Assembly: GCF_006175995.1 (NCBI RefSeq)
Contig: NZ_VDMB01000001.1
Location: 291,069-355,068 of the forward strand
Reading direction: 5' to 3'
Origin: Desulfobotulus mexicanus
Lineage (GTDB): Bacteria > Desulfobacterota > Desulfobacteria > Desulfobacterales > ASO4-4
Length of the DNA: 64,000 bases
Part shown: positions 1 through 7,792 of the stretch, in pieces
Position numbering within the stretch: the stretch's first letter is position 1
How the letters are laid out: each line of letters starts with the position of its first letter
Notes under the pieces: model-generated
Seen by the model: only the letters and a program-made list of their open reading frames with translations
What the model was told of the DNA's origin: nothing
The model's database searches: none
Made by a program: the position numbers and the translations under genes

Positions 1-170
1 GTTTCGTCACCCAGATCCAGTTCCAGATCAAAGTCGAGATCCTGAACTTCTTCTTGCTTTTTGGGTGTTTCGTCACCCAGATCCAGTTCCAGATCAAAGT
101 CGAGATCCTGAACTTCTTCTTGCTTTTTGGGTGTTTCGTCACCCAGATCCAGATCGAAATCAAAATCAAT
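1..170. repeat. 66-bp in-frame tandem repeat
   Basis: The motif gtttcgtcacccagatccag starts at 1, 67 and 133, a 66-bp (22-codon) period. The first two units are identical and the third is diverging. The array probably continues beyond the left edge. It encodes a second type of acidic repeat in the same protein. Confidence 0.9.
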
Positions 171-1247
171 ATTATGAGTATCTTCTTCAGTTTCTGGTAT
201 TTCAGGTTCTAGATTGAAGTCCAGATCAAAAGAAATATTATCATCTTCTTTTTTCTGAGCATCTGCTTTTGCTTCAGTTATCGGATCCAGTTCAAAGTCC
301 AGATCTTCTATTCCATCCTGATCCGAAGGAGTTTCTGTTTCCATGTCCAGATCCAGATCAAAGGAGAAGTCTTCTTTTTCCTGAGTCTCCGGTTTTGCTT
401 TGGGCGGCGGGTCCAGTTCAAAGTCCAGATCTTCCATTTCATCCTGATCCGAAGGAGCTTCTGCTTCCATGTCCAGATCCAGATCAAAGGAGAAGTCTTC
501 TTTTTCCTGAGTCTCCGGTTTTGCTTTGGGCTGTGGGTCCAGTTCAAAGTCCAGATCTTCCATTTCATCCTGATCCGAAGGAGCTTCTGCTTCCATGTCC
601 AGATCCAGATCAAAGGAGAAGTCTTCTTTTTCCTGAGTCTCCGGTTTTGCTTTGGGCTGCGGGTCCAGTTCAAAGTCCAGATCTTCCATTTCATCCTGAT
701 CCGAAGGAGCTTCTGCTTCCATGTCCAGATCCAGATCAAAGGAGAAGTCTTCTTTTTCCTGAGTCTCCGGTTTTGCTTTGGGCTGCGGGTCCAGTTCAAA
801 GTCCAGATCTTCTATTCCATCCTGATCCGAAGGAGTTTCTGCTTCCATTTCCAGATCAAAGCTATGATCTTCAACAATGCCTTCAACGATCGGATATGCG
901 ACATCCATATCAGTGAGTTCTGGAATATCAAAAGAAGGATAGTCAGTTTCATCCGGCAGTTCATCTGTTGGCAGGGGTGCAAGATCTGGCAGTGAATCGT
1001 GGGGGCTTTTCTGGCTTTCTGGTTTGTCCGGATCTTTTTTTGTTGGTGGCGGGGCAGCATGGAGTGGTTTTTGAATATCATCAATATTCAGCAGATCATC
1101 TTGTGGTTCGCCCACAGGAGGTTCCGGATCCCGGAAGGCCTTAAATACGTGCTGGCATCTGGCGCATCGTACCTTGGTGCCCGTGGGTTGAATATAATGA
1201 TCGTCAAGTTGGAATCGGGCGGCGCAGGCCTCGCACGTGATGATCAT
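1..1247 (-). CDS. Zinc-ribbon protein with long acidic tandem-repeat tail (3' end outside window)
   Basis: The N-terminus carries a treble-clef-like zinc ribbon: two CxxC pairs within about the first 35 residues (CEAC and CARC), as in the MJ0042/DUF3426-type zinc-ribbon proteins common in Deltaproteobacteria. The remaining 380 or so visible residues are very acidic and low complexity, built from 42-residue units and then 22-residue units rich in Asp, Glu, Leu and Phe (for example DLDFELDPQPKAKPETQEKE). The ATG at 1247 follows AAGGAGAGG at a good distance. The reading frame stays open to base 1, so the C-terminus, which in relatives often holds a membrane segment and a DUF3426 domain, is not visible. 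It lies 15 bp downstream of hpt on the same strand. The function is unknown; the tail looks like a flexible, possibly Ca2+- or partner-binding spacer. Confidence 0.8.
   Translation of the reverse strand, partial: MIITCEACAARFQLDDHYIQPTGTKVRCARCQHVFKAFRDPEPPVGEPQDDLLNIDDIQKPLHAAPPPTKKDPDKPESQKSPHDSLPDLAPLPTDELPDETDYPSFDIPELTDMDVAYPIVEGIVEDHSFDLEMEAETPSDQDGIEDLDFELDPQPKAKPETQEKEDFSFDLDLDMEAEAPSDQDEMEDLDFELDPQPKAKPETQEKEDFSFDLDLDMEAEAPSDQDEMEDLDFELDPQPKAKPETQEKEDFSFDLDLDMEAEAPSDQDEMEDLDFELDPPPKAKPETQEKEDFSFDLDLDMETETPSDQDGIEDLDFELDPITEAKADAQKKEDDNISFDLDFNLEPEIPETEEDTHNIDFDFDLDLGDETPKKQEEVQDLDFDLELDLGDETPKKQEEVQDLDFDLELDLGDE
285..860. repeat. 126-bp in-frame tandem repeat
   Basis: A unit beginning tccagttcaaagtccagatc recurs at about 285, 411, 537, 663 and 789, exactly 126 bp (42 codons) apart. 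The three central units are almost identical at DNA level, while the outer ones have diverged. The period is a multiple of three, so copy-number change keeps the acidic protein in frame. Near-identity implies recent duplication or gene conversion. Confidence 0.93.
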
Positions 1248-1262
1248 GCGGCTTTCCTCTCC

Positions 1263-1781
1263 TTAGGATTGAATATGGTAGATGGCTGGCAGGTGGCGGT
1301 ATTTTTCAGCGTAATCAATGCCGTATCCCACAATAAAGCCTTCTTGAATGGTGTGGCAGACATAGTCCAGGGGGACATTGTTTTCTCGTCGTTCATGCTT
1401 ATCCAGGAGGGTGCAGATTTTTACGGATGCTGCTCCCCGGTTTTCCAGGTGCTTGATCAGATAGCTGAGGGTAAGGCCTGTATCAACGATATCTTCCACA
1501 AGAACCACATGGGCACCGTCAAGGTTGAGATCCACGTCTTTTGTGATCCGAACATGGCCGGAAGACATCTTTTCTTTGCCGTAGCTGGATGCCCCTATGA
1601 AGTCAATGGTGCAGGGGATGGAAATCTGGCGGACAAGGTCTGCAAGGAAGATAAAGGCTCCCTTGAGTACGCCGATCATGATCAGGTTTTTTCCTTGGTG
1701 ATCTTCGGAAATTTTTTGGGCCACCGCTTTTATGCGGGTATGAATCTGTTCTTCGGAAAGCAAGGGCATCAGTTCCGTCAT
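1263..1781 (-). CDS. hpt: Hypoxanthine phosphoribosyltransferase
   Basis: Purine-salvage enzyme that joins hypoxanthine (and usually guanine) to PRPP, giving IMP or GMP in the cytoplasm. The 172-residue length is typical. The PRPP-binding loop is clear at residues 93-102 (VLVEDIVDTG, with the acidic pair E96-D97 and D100-T101), and the flexible-loop region around residues 66-75 contains SSYGKEKMSSG. The C-terminal FIVGYGIDYAEKYR segment is also characteristic. The start at 1781 has only a distant AAGGA; a second ATG four codons later is possible. It lies in a same-strand run with the J-protein gene upstream and the zinc-ribbon gene 15 bp downstream. Confidence 0.93.
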   Translation of the reverse strand: MTELMPLLSEEQIHTRIKAVAQKISEDHQGKNLIMIGVLKGAFIFLADLVRQISIPCTIDFIGASSYGKEKMSSGHVRITKDVDLNLDGAHVVLVEDIVDTGLTLSYLIKHLENRGAASVKICTLLDKHERRENNVPLDYVCHTIQEGFIVGYGIDYAEKYRHLPAIYHIQS

Positions 1782-1918
1782 ATAAAATATAATCCTTACA
1801 GGTTTTTGTATATTATTATTTCAATATTTTTTAAATCTGTAAAAAAATATCCGGTATCCGGCAGAAAGTCAACCGATCTGCCGGATTCAAGTGGACTTTT
1901 GAAAAAAAGTGAACTTTT

Positions 1919-2809
1919 TTAAAGACCCGTATCTTTGAGTTTTATGATCAGTTCTTTTTGTTCACTGCTTAACTCCTTTGGCATGCGGACAATAATATTG
2001 ATGTAGAGATCACCCTTCTGATCCGGATTCTGCATTTGCGGAAGGCCCCGGTTGGGAATGCGCATTCTGGTTTTATGCTGGGTGCCGGGGGAGATGTTTA
2101 TTTCCAGCTCTTTGCCGTCCAGGGTTGGGACACGGATGCGGGTACCCAGCAGAACGTCCGTCAGTCCGATATGATGGTCAATGAAAAGGTCCTGATCTTC
2201 ATGGCGGAAAACGGGGTCCGGGATTAAAGATGACTGAATATAAAGATCTCCGGGAGGTCCGCCGGTGGGGCTGGGATTGCCCTTGCCCGTAAGGCGGATT
2301 TTTTTGCCCGGAAGCATTCCCTTTGGAATGCGGACCTGTAGTTGCTCGTTTTTCCCCTGTATGGAAAAACTTAAGGTTTTTTGTGCGCCTTCGGCCATTT
2401 CCCTTAAAGTCAGGGGCAGCTGATACACCCTGTCCTGTCCTTTGGCCGGTGTATGGTGAAAACGGGTACCGCCGTTGCGTCCGCTTCCGAAAAAAGAAGT
2501 AAAACCGGAACCGCCAAATCCGAACTCCCGGAAAACATCTGAAAAATCGAAGTTCCGGAAAATATCTTCCTGGCTGTAGCGTTGCTGAAAGCCTGCGGAG
2601 CCGTACATATCATACTGCTGTCTTTTTTCAGGATCACTCAGAACCGCATATGCTTCACTGATTTTTTTGAAGGTGGCTTCTGCACCGGGATCATCAGGGT
2701 TTTTATCCGGATGATGTTTAACGGCAAGTTTCCGGTAAGCTTTTTTTATTTCTTCTGTACTTGCTTTGCGATCCACACCAAGAATTTTATAGTAATCCGT
2801 ATTGCCCAT
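1919..2809 (-). CDS. CbpA-like DnaJ-family co-chaperone without zinc finger
   Basis: A J-domain occupies residues 4-67 with the HPD tripeptide (KHHPDKNP) that stimulates DnaK ATPase. A Gly/Phe-rich linker follows at about residues 88-120 ([24 protein letters not shown]). The two beta-rich C-terminal substrate-binding domains run from about 128 to 290. The four CxxCxGxG zinc-finger repeats of true DnaJ are absent, so this is a type-II/CbpA-like protein of about normal length (296 residues). It probably acts as a cytosolic partner of DnaK. The 3' neighbour is hpt on the same strand, 137 bp away. Confidence 0.88.
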   Translation of the reverse strand: MGNTDYYKILGVDRKASTEEIKKAYRKLAVKHHPDKNPDDPGAEATFKKISEAYAVLSDPEKRQQYDMYGSAGFQQRYSQEDIFRNFDFSDVFREFGFGGSGFTSFFGSGRNGGTRFHHTPAKGQDRVYQLPLTLREMAEGAQKTLSFSIQGKNEQLQVRIPKGMLPGKKIRLTGKGNPSPTGGPPGDLYIQSSLIPDPVFRHEDQDLFIDHHIGLTDVLLGTRIRVPTLDGKELEINISPGTQHKTRMRIPNRGLPQMQNPDQKGDLYINIIVRMPKELSSEQKELIIKLKDTGL

Positions 2810-2923
2810 AGTCCCTCACAAGTGGATATCTTTCCGGTATTAAAGTCTTTTTTTCCGGAAAAAAGATAAAAAGGTTTTTAAAAGTGTCAAGCGCATGAGC
2901 TGGCCGCTGATTCTGCCGCAGGG

Positions 2924-3718
2924 TTATTTTTTCTTTCCAAGGCGATCCAGCCGCAGGCGGTCCCTGCCATCGGAAAGTCTTTTTGCACCAGCACCCACGG
3001 CAAAGATGGTTCCGAAACCGGCCCCGCCTGCAATGAGAAACATGATAAGGATTTGATATTTTACGGCTTCCATGGGCGGTGCCCCGGCAAGGATCTGGCC
3101 GGTCATCATTCCGGGCAGGCTGACAATACCGGCAACACTCATGGCATTGATAATGGGGATCAGACCGCTGCGTATGCTGTCTCTGCGGATGTCTGAAACC
3201 GCTTCGGAAAATTTCTGGCCGAGCATCAGGCGGGTTTCAATGACAGCTTTTTTTTCCCAGACGGTCTGGGTAAGTCTGTCCAGACCGATGGCAATGCCCG
3301 TCATGGTGTTCCCGAGAATCATGCCCAGCAGGGGGATGGCATACTGGGGAGCGTACCATGGATCTTTACCGATAATGGCGATGAGGGCAAAGAGGGTGAT
3401 GAGAAAGGAGGAAAGACACATGGCAGAGGTACCGATGCCGAACCCCCATATACCTGAAAAACGGTAGGACTGCCGTTGCATGACCTCCCACCCGGCGGTG
3501 GTGATCATAAAAAAGGCCATGAGGGCAATGAGTCCGGGATTTACAAGATCAAAGATAAATTTCAGAACAAAACCCAGCAGAGAAAGCTGGAGCACCGTGC
3601 GCAGGGCAGATACCATCAGCTGACGTCCGATGTTCAGGCGCAGCAGCAGGGAGAGTCCGGCGTTGATGAAAATCAGCGTGCCTGCCAGTGCCAGATCAAA
3701 TGGAGAGAGTGTTACCAT
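2924..3718 (-). CDS. fetB: FetB-like ABC transporter permease (UPF0014)
   Basis: A 264-residue protein with about seven hydrophobic segments. The family-defining stretch near residues 185-215 (GLIPIINAMSVAGIVSLPGMM) is clear. E. coli FetAB (YbbL/YbbM) is linked to iron export and peroxide tolerance; the substrate here is inferred by family only. It starts 10 bp after the ATPase gene fetA, so the two are almost certainly co-translated. The C-terminus is a basic tail (RLRLDRLGKKK). Confidence 0.85.
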   Translation of the reverse strand: MVTLSPFDLALAGTLIFINAGLSLLLRLNIGRQLMVSALRTVLQLSLLGFVLKFIFDLVNPGLIALMAFFMITTAGWEVMQRQSYRFSGIWGFGIGTSAMCLSSFLITLFALIAIIGKDPWYAPQYAIPLLGMILGNTMTGIAIGLDRLTQTVWEKKAVIETRLMLGQKFSEAVSDIRRDSIRSGLIPIINAMSVAGIVSLPGMMTGQILAGAPPMEAVKYQILIMFLIAGGAGFGTIFAVGAGAKRLSDGRDRLRLDRLGKKK

Positions 3719-3728
3719 GACAATTCCT

Positions 3729-4334
3729 TCAATACAGAACCTTGCCTGTTCTGGAAAGCCTGCCGTCTTCCAGCTTGTAAAGGGTATGGCAGACCCGGCG
3801 CAACTGCTCCGGATCGTGACTGATCCATACCAGACCAGACCGGGTTTTATTCAGATACGCCAGAATAAAATTTTCAGCTTTTTCAGTGTTCAGGCTGTCC
3901 AGATTGGCTGTGGGCTCATCCAGCAGCAGCACTTCAGGTTGATGGGTCAGGATACGCAGCAGGGCGAGCCGTTGTTTTTCACCGCTGGAAAGGCGATGGA
4001 TTTCCCAGTTCCGTACATCCGTAGGGAAGCCAAGGGAAGCGGCAGCTTCTTCAGGAAATTCTTCTGTGAAATGCTCGCCCACCGTATGGAACCACCACTG
4101 GCTTTCAGCGGGCATCAGGGCGACCTTCTTACGCCACTCCGGGCCTGAAAAGTTGTTATGGGGAATATCCTTCAGGCTCAGATCGCCTGAAAAGGGTTCC
4201 ATATCTGCAAAGGCCCGCATAAGGATGCTTTTTCCTGCCCCGGAAGGACCTGATATCCCGGCACATTCTCCGGGGCTGAGGTTAAGGGAAAGGGGGCCGA
4301 TATTGTGGATTCTGATATTCTGTGCACGGAACAT
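3729..4334 (-). CDS. fetA: FetA-like ABC transporter ATP-binding protein
   Basis: A compact 201-residue ABC ATPase. The Walker A motif is at residues 29-36 (GPSGAGKS), the signature LSSGEKQR is near 115, and Walker B plus the catalytic Glu (VLLLDEPTANLD) is near 135. The switch histidine lies in VWISHDPEQL. Short length and pairing with a UPF0014 permease identify the FetA/YbbL type rather than a generic importer ATPase. It is 9 bp downstream of mnmG and 10 bp upstream of fetB, so the three genes look like one transcription unit. Confidence 0.87.
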   Translation of the reverse strand: MFRAQNIRIHNIGPLSLNLSPGECAGISGPSGAGKSILMRAFADMEPFSGDLSLKDIPHNNFSGPEWRKKVALMPAESQWWFHTVGEHFTEEFPEEAAASLGFPTDVRNWEIHRLSSGEKQRLALLRILTHQPEVLLLDEPTANLDSLNTEKAENFILAYLNKTRSGLVWISHDPEQLRRVCHTLYKLEDGRLSRTGKVLY

Positions 4335-4343
4335 AAGGTCCCC

Positions 4344-6218
4344 TCAGGCAGAAGTGGGTACTTTTTTCAGTGCCATCCGGATCAGGGCAAGGGCTGCAGG
4401 GGTGATGCCTTCCATGCGGGAAGCCTGCCCCAGTGTCCTTGGCCGGATTTTCTGCAGTTTGGCACTGAGCTCAGAAGAAAGACCGGGCATGCCTTCATAG
4501 GAGAAGTCCTCAGGGATGCGGATTTTTTCAAGATCCCGGAAGCGGTCAACCTCCTGCATCTGTCTTTGGATATAGCCCTCATATTTGATGCCGATTTCCA
4601 CCTGTTGTTTTACCCGGTCCTGAAGGGTTTTTTCCGGCGGTGCCAGGGCTTCTATGCATGAATAGTCCAGCTCCGCCCTTTTCAGCAGCTGATCCAGCGG
4701 TACTCCGTTTTTCAGCTCCGCAGATCCTTTTTCCACAAGAAAATGGTTGGCCGTAGCCGGGCCTAGATGGATGCTCCGGATGCGCTGAATTTCAAGCTCT
4801 GTCCGGCGGCGGTATTCCCTTACCTTCTCTACGCTGATCTTATCCACCAGTCCAAGTTCATGGCCCTTTTCCGCAAGGCGCAGATCCGCATTGTCCTCCC
4901 GGAGCAGAAGGCGGTACTCTGCCCTTGAGGTGAACATGCGGTAAGGTTCTATGGTGCCACGGGTAACCAGATCATCCACCATAACGGCCATGTAGGCTTC
5001 GGATCTGTCCGGTATAAATGGTGGACGGCCCTGAACCCTGCATGCGGCATTGATGCCGGCCCAGATTCCTTGAGCTGCGGCTTCCTCGTACCCGGAGGTT
5101 CCGTTGATCTGGCCTGCCAGAAAAAGACCTTTTACGCTTTTTGTTTCCAAGGTGGGTTGAAGCTGCACTGGATCCACATAATCATATTCTATGGCATAAC
5201 CGGGTCTTATGATTTCCGCTTCTTCCAGTCCGGGGACACAGCGGACAAAGGGAATCTGCACATCCATGGGCAGGCTGTTGCCAAGGCCGCTGGCATAAAT
5301 TTCATCCGTATCAATGCCTTCGGGTTCAAGGATCACCTGATGGGTTTTTCTCTCTGGAAATTTAACGGCCTTGTCCTCAAAGGAAGGACAATATCGGGCG
5401 GATACTCCCTGAATGCGGCCGGAATAAAGGGGAGATCTGTCCAGATTGGCCAGTACGATTTCCCTGCTTTTTTCGCTGGTGTGTCCCATCCAGCTGGGAA
5501 GCTGGGGTAAAGTAGAAGGATGCAGGGATGAAAAGGAAAAGGGTCTGGGGTCACTGTCTGCGATGTGGAGCGTAAATTTTGAAAAATCAATGGAGTTTTT
5601 TTTGAGTCTGGGGGGTGTGCCCGTTTTCATGCGTCCCAGAGATAAGCCCAGCTTTTTCATGCTGGCGGCCAGTCCGTAGGCGGCAAATTCTCCGGCTCTT
5701 CCTGCTTCAATGGAGCGAAGGCCTATGTGCACCCTTCCGGAAAGAAAGGTGCCTGTGGCAAGGACGACGCATCTGGCCCTGTACTCAAAGCCCGTGTGGT
5801 CCATAACACCGGCAATGCGGCCGTCTTCCACCAGAAGTTCCTCAATCAGAGCCTGACGGAGATCCAGTCCGGGGCATTTTTCCACCACCTGTTTCATGGC
5901 TCTGTGGTAGAGGTTTTTATCATTCTGGGTACGGGTAGACCAGACAGCCGGACCTTTTTTGGTGTTAAGGGTTTTATACTGGATGGCGGTGAGATCACTT
6001 ATTTTTGCCATTTCTCCGCCAAGGGCGTCCACTTCCCGTACCAGGTGGCCCTTGGCTGTTCCGCCAATGGAAGGACTGCAGGGCATGGATGCCAGTTTAT
6101 CCAGATCAATGGCAAAAAGACAGGTGCGGCATCCCATACGGGCGGCGGCCAGAGCGGCTTCGCAGCCTGCATGACCGGCGCCGATGACAAGGATATCATA
6201 TGCAGGTATATGGGACAT
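4344..6218 (-). CDS. mnmG: tRNA uridine-5-carboxymethylaminomethyl(34) synthesis enzyme MnmG (GidA)
   Basis: FAD-dependent enzyme that, with MnmE, installs the carboxymethylaminomethyl group on wobble uridine 34 of several tRNAs. The Rossmann FAD site is at residues 13-18 (GAGHAG), and the family motif [17 protein letters not shown] follows near residue 52. The second FAD motif ([21 protein letters not shown]) is near 365-385, and the helical C-terminal MnmE/tRNA-binding domain is complete. At 624 residues it matches the usual length. It is first in a minus-strand run with fetA and fetB; the region to its right is shared with a divergent radical SAM gene. Confidence 0.96.
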   Translation of the reverse strand: MSHIPAYDILVIGAGHAGCEAALAAARMGCRTCLFAIDLDKLASMPCSPSIGGTAKGHLVREVDALGGEMAKISDLTAIQYKTLNTKKGPAVWSTRTQNDKNLYHRAMKQVVEKCPGLDLRQALIEELLVEDGRIAGVMDHTGFEYRARCVVLATGTFLSGRVHIGLRSIEAGRAGEFAAYGLAASMKKLGLSLGRMKTGTPPRLKKNSIDFSKFTLHIADSDPRPFSFSSLHPSTLPQLPSWMGHTSEKSREIVLANLDRSPLYSGRIQGVSARYCPSFEDKAVKFPERKTHQVILEPEGIDTDEIYASGLGNSLPMDVQIPFVRCVPGLEEAEIIRPGYAIEYDYVDPVQLQPTLETKSVKGLFLAGQINGTSGYEEAAAQGIWAGINAACRVQGRPPFIPDRSEAYMAVMVDDLVTRGTIEPYRMFTSRAEYRLLLREDNADLRLAEKGHELGLVDKISVEKVREYRRRTELEIQRIRSIHLGPATANHFLVEKGSAELKNGVPLDQLLKRAELDYSCIEALAPPEKTLQDRVKQQVEIGIKYEGYIQRQMQEVDRFRDLEKIRIPEDFSYEGMPGLSSELSAKLQKIRPRTLGQASRMEGITPAALALIRMALKKVPTSA

Positions 6219-6378
6219 GGTTTTCTGGTGATCTCCCCTGTGCTGTGGTATCTGATTTTTACGGTCGGGGCAAAGTGCCTTTGCCCTGTCCCTCTGCTGT
6301 ATAAGGCCCCGATGCCGGGAACTTAAAAAACATTAAAGTATAAGACCCTGTAGCTATTCGGGTCAAGGAGTGTTTCAG

Positions 6379-7305
6379 ATGCGTCAGAATCATGCCCGTT
6401 TTTATGATCTTAATGCCTTTTTAAGAAATCATTTCGGGGAAAGGGTGCAGAAAATCAGCGTGGATGCGGGCATGGACTGTCCGAACCGGGATGGCCTTCT
6501 GGGAACCGGAGGTTGTATCTACTGCAACCCAAGAGGTTCGGGTACAGGCGCTCTGGGAGTGGGGAAAAGCATCACAGAGCAGATCCTTGAGGGAAAACGC
6601 AATATGGGCAGGCGCTACAAAGCCAGAAAATTCATGGCATATTTTCAGAGTTATACCAATACCTATGCTCCGCTGGAAAACCTGAAGGCCATCTGGGATG
6701 AGGCCTTGTCCGTGGATGGGGTGGTGGGGCTTGCCATTGGTACCCGGCCGGACTGTGTCAGTGAAGAGATTCTGGATCTGCTGGAAAGCTATGTGAAAAA
6801 GGGTATTCTGGTATGGATAGAGTACGGCCTGCAGAGTGTGCATGATGAAACCCTTGCCCTCATCGGCAGGGGCCATGATTTTGCATCCTTTGAGAGGGCC
6901 GTGACCATGACCCGTGGCCGGGGGATTTTCATATGCGTGCATGTGATTCTGGGACTGCCCGGCGAAGATGAGGCCATGATGCAGGAGAGTGCAAGGGTTC
7001 TGGCCTCCATGGGTATTGATGGAGTGAAAATCCATCTGCTCTATGTGGTGAAGGGAACCCCGCTGGAAGGCATGTACAGGGGAGGGGATTATGTCTGCAT
7101 GGAAGAGGAGGTTTATGTGAGGGCGGTCTGTGATTTTCTGGAGATTCTTCCGGAAAATATGGTGATACAGCGCCTGACCGGAGATCCACATGAAGATGAG
7201 CTTGTGGCACCGCTCTGGGCCATGGAAAAGGAAAAAACCCGCAATGCCATTCTGGAACGTCTGGAAAAAAGAAATACCCGGCAGGGGAGCCGGTATGGTT
7301 TTTAA
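6379..7305 (+). CDS. TIGR01212-family (YhcC-like) radical SAM protein
   Basis: A 308-residue radical SAM protein. The iron-sulfur cluster cysteines are C34, C46 and C49 in a CX11CX2C arrangement, the unusual spacing of the YhcC/TIGR01212 family and of elongator-like Elp3 relatives. Other family blocks visible are the GTRPDC segment, WIEYGLQS and HVILGLPGE. The biochemical role of this family is not settled. A GTG at 6370 could extend the frame, but the AAGGAG at 6365-6370 overlaps it and is correctly placed for the ATG at 6379, which I prefer. It is divergent from mnmG. Confidence 0.88.
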   Translation: MRQNHARFYDLNAFLRNHFGERVQKISVDAGMDCPNRDGLLGTGGCIYCNPRGSGTGALGVGKSITEQILEGKRNMGRRYKARKFMAYFQSYTNTYAPLENLKAIWDEALSVDGVVGLAIGTRPDCVSEEILDLLESYVKKGILVWIEYGLQSVHDETLALIGRGHDFASFERAVTMTRGRGIFICVHVILGLPGEDEAMMQESARVLASMGIDGVKIHLLYVVKGTPLEGMYRGGDYVCMEEEVYVRAVCDFLEILPENMVIQRLTGDPHEDELVAPLWAMEKEKTRNAILERLEKRNTRQGSRYGF

Positions 7306-7317
7306 CTTTGTTTTTTT

Positions 7318-7664
7318 GTAATTGTTCAGCACCGTTTTTTTAGTATGATACCTGCCAGACAGATGCACAGGCACCCAGGCTATTTGCCTGTGACGCAATC
7401 TTATTCTTAGAGCTTCTTGCCCTGTGCGGAAGCGGCAAAAACTCCCCGCCACAGGTAGGATAAGCTTTTTGATTACCATAGCAGATTTAAGCACGCTGCC
7501 TTTGTGGCGGCTCAGACAGTTTGCCGCTTCTTTCGCACAGGCCTTCGAATCTCTGATCCGAAACGATTGCAACGTCACTTGCAAATAGCCAAGGTGCCTT
7601 GCAATAATACGAAACTGCTGCAATTGCAGCATTGGATTTTCAAAATAAATTGTGCTGAATAGCA
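7318..7664 (+). repeat. Dispersed palindromic element, copy 1 (forward)
   Basis: First full copy of the window-wide repeat family; it fills most of the 487-bp gap between the radical SAM gene and the next gene. It runs from gtaattgttcagcac to gtgctgaatagcagc. Its left and right halves pair over most of their length: terminal repeats, the AGGC..GGCTATTTGC..GTGAC..GCAATC arm, the CCTGTGCG arm, AAGCGGCAAA with TTTGCCGCTT, and CCGCCACA with TGTGGCGG. T-rich runs flank both ends. No protein is encoded; short open frames inside it are chance. Forward means the orientation beginning with the GTGACGCAATC arm. Confidence 0.92.
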
Positions 7665-7677
7665 GCGTTTTTTAAAA

Positions 7678-7698
7678 GAGTCCGCTTGCGGCTTTTTT
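7678..7698 (+). terminator. Possible small intrinsic terminator
   Basis: A short CCGC-tt-GCGG hairpin followed by six T residues just after repeat copy 1. The stem is small, so the call is tentative. The rest of the gap to 7792 holds only the ribosome-binding site GGGAGG of the next gene. Confidence 0.35.
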
Positions 7699-7792
7699 CC
7701 TTCCGGGTTATGCTCTTCCATCAACACTCATTCATGCAGTTATTCCATGGGTTACGGGTTGTTTTCGGCCTGTTCGGATAAGGGAGGTTTTC

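Noticed and set aside
308-916. Open frames on both strands over the acidic repeat region
   Set aside because: They are shadows created by the 126-bp repeat; the zinc-ribbon frame on the minus strand has a ribosome-binding site and the CxxC motifs.
999-1922. 307-residue plus-strand frame over hpt
   Set aside because: It is antisense to a well-conserved hpt gene and has no family features or ribosome-binding site.
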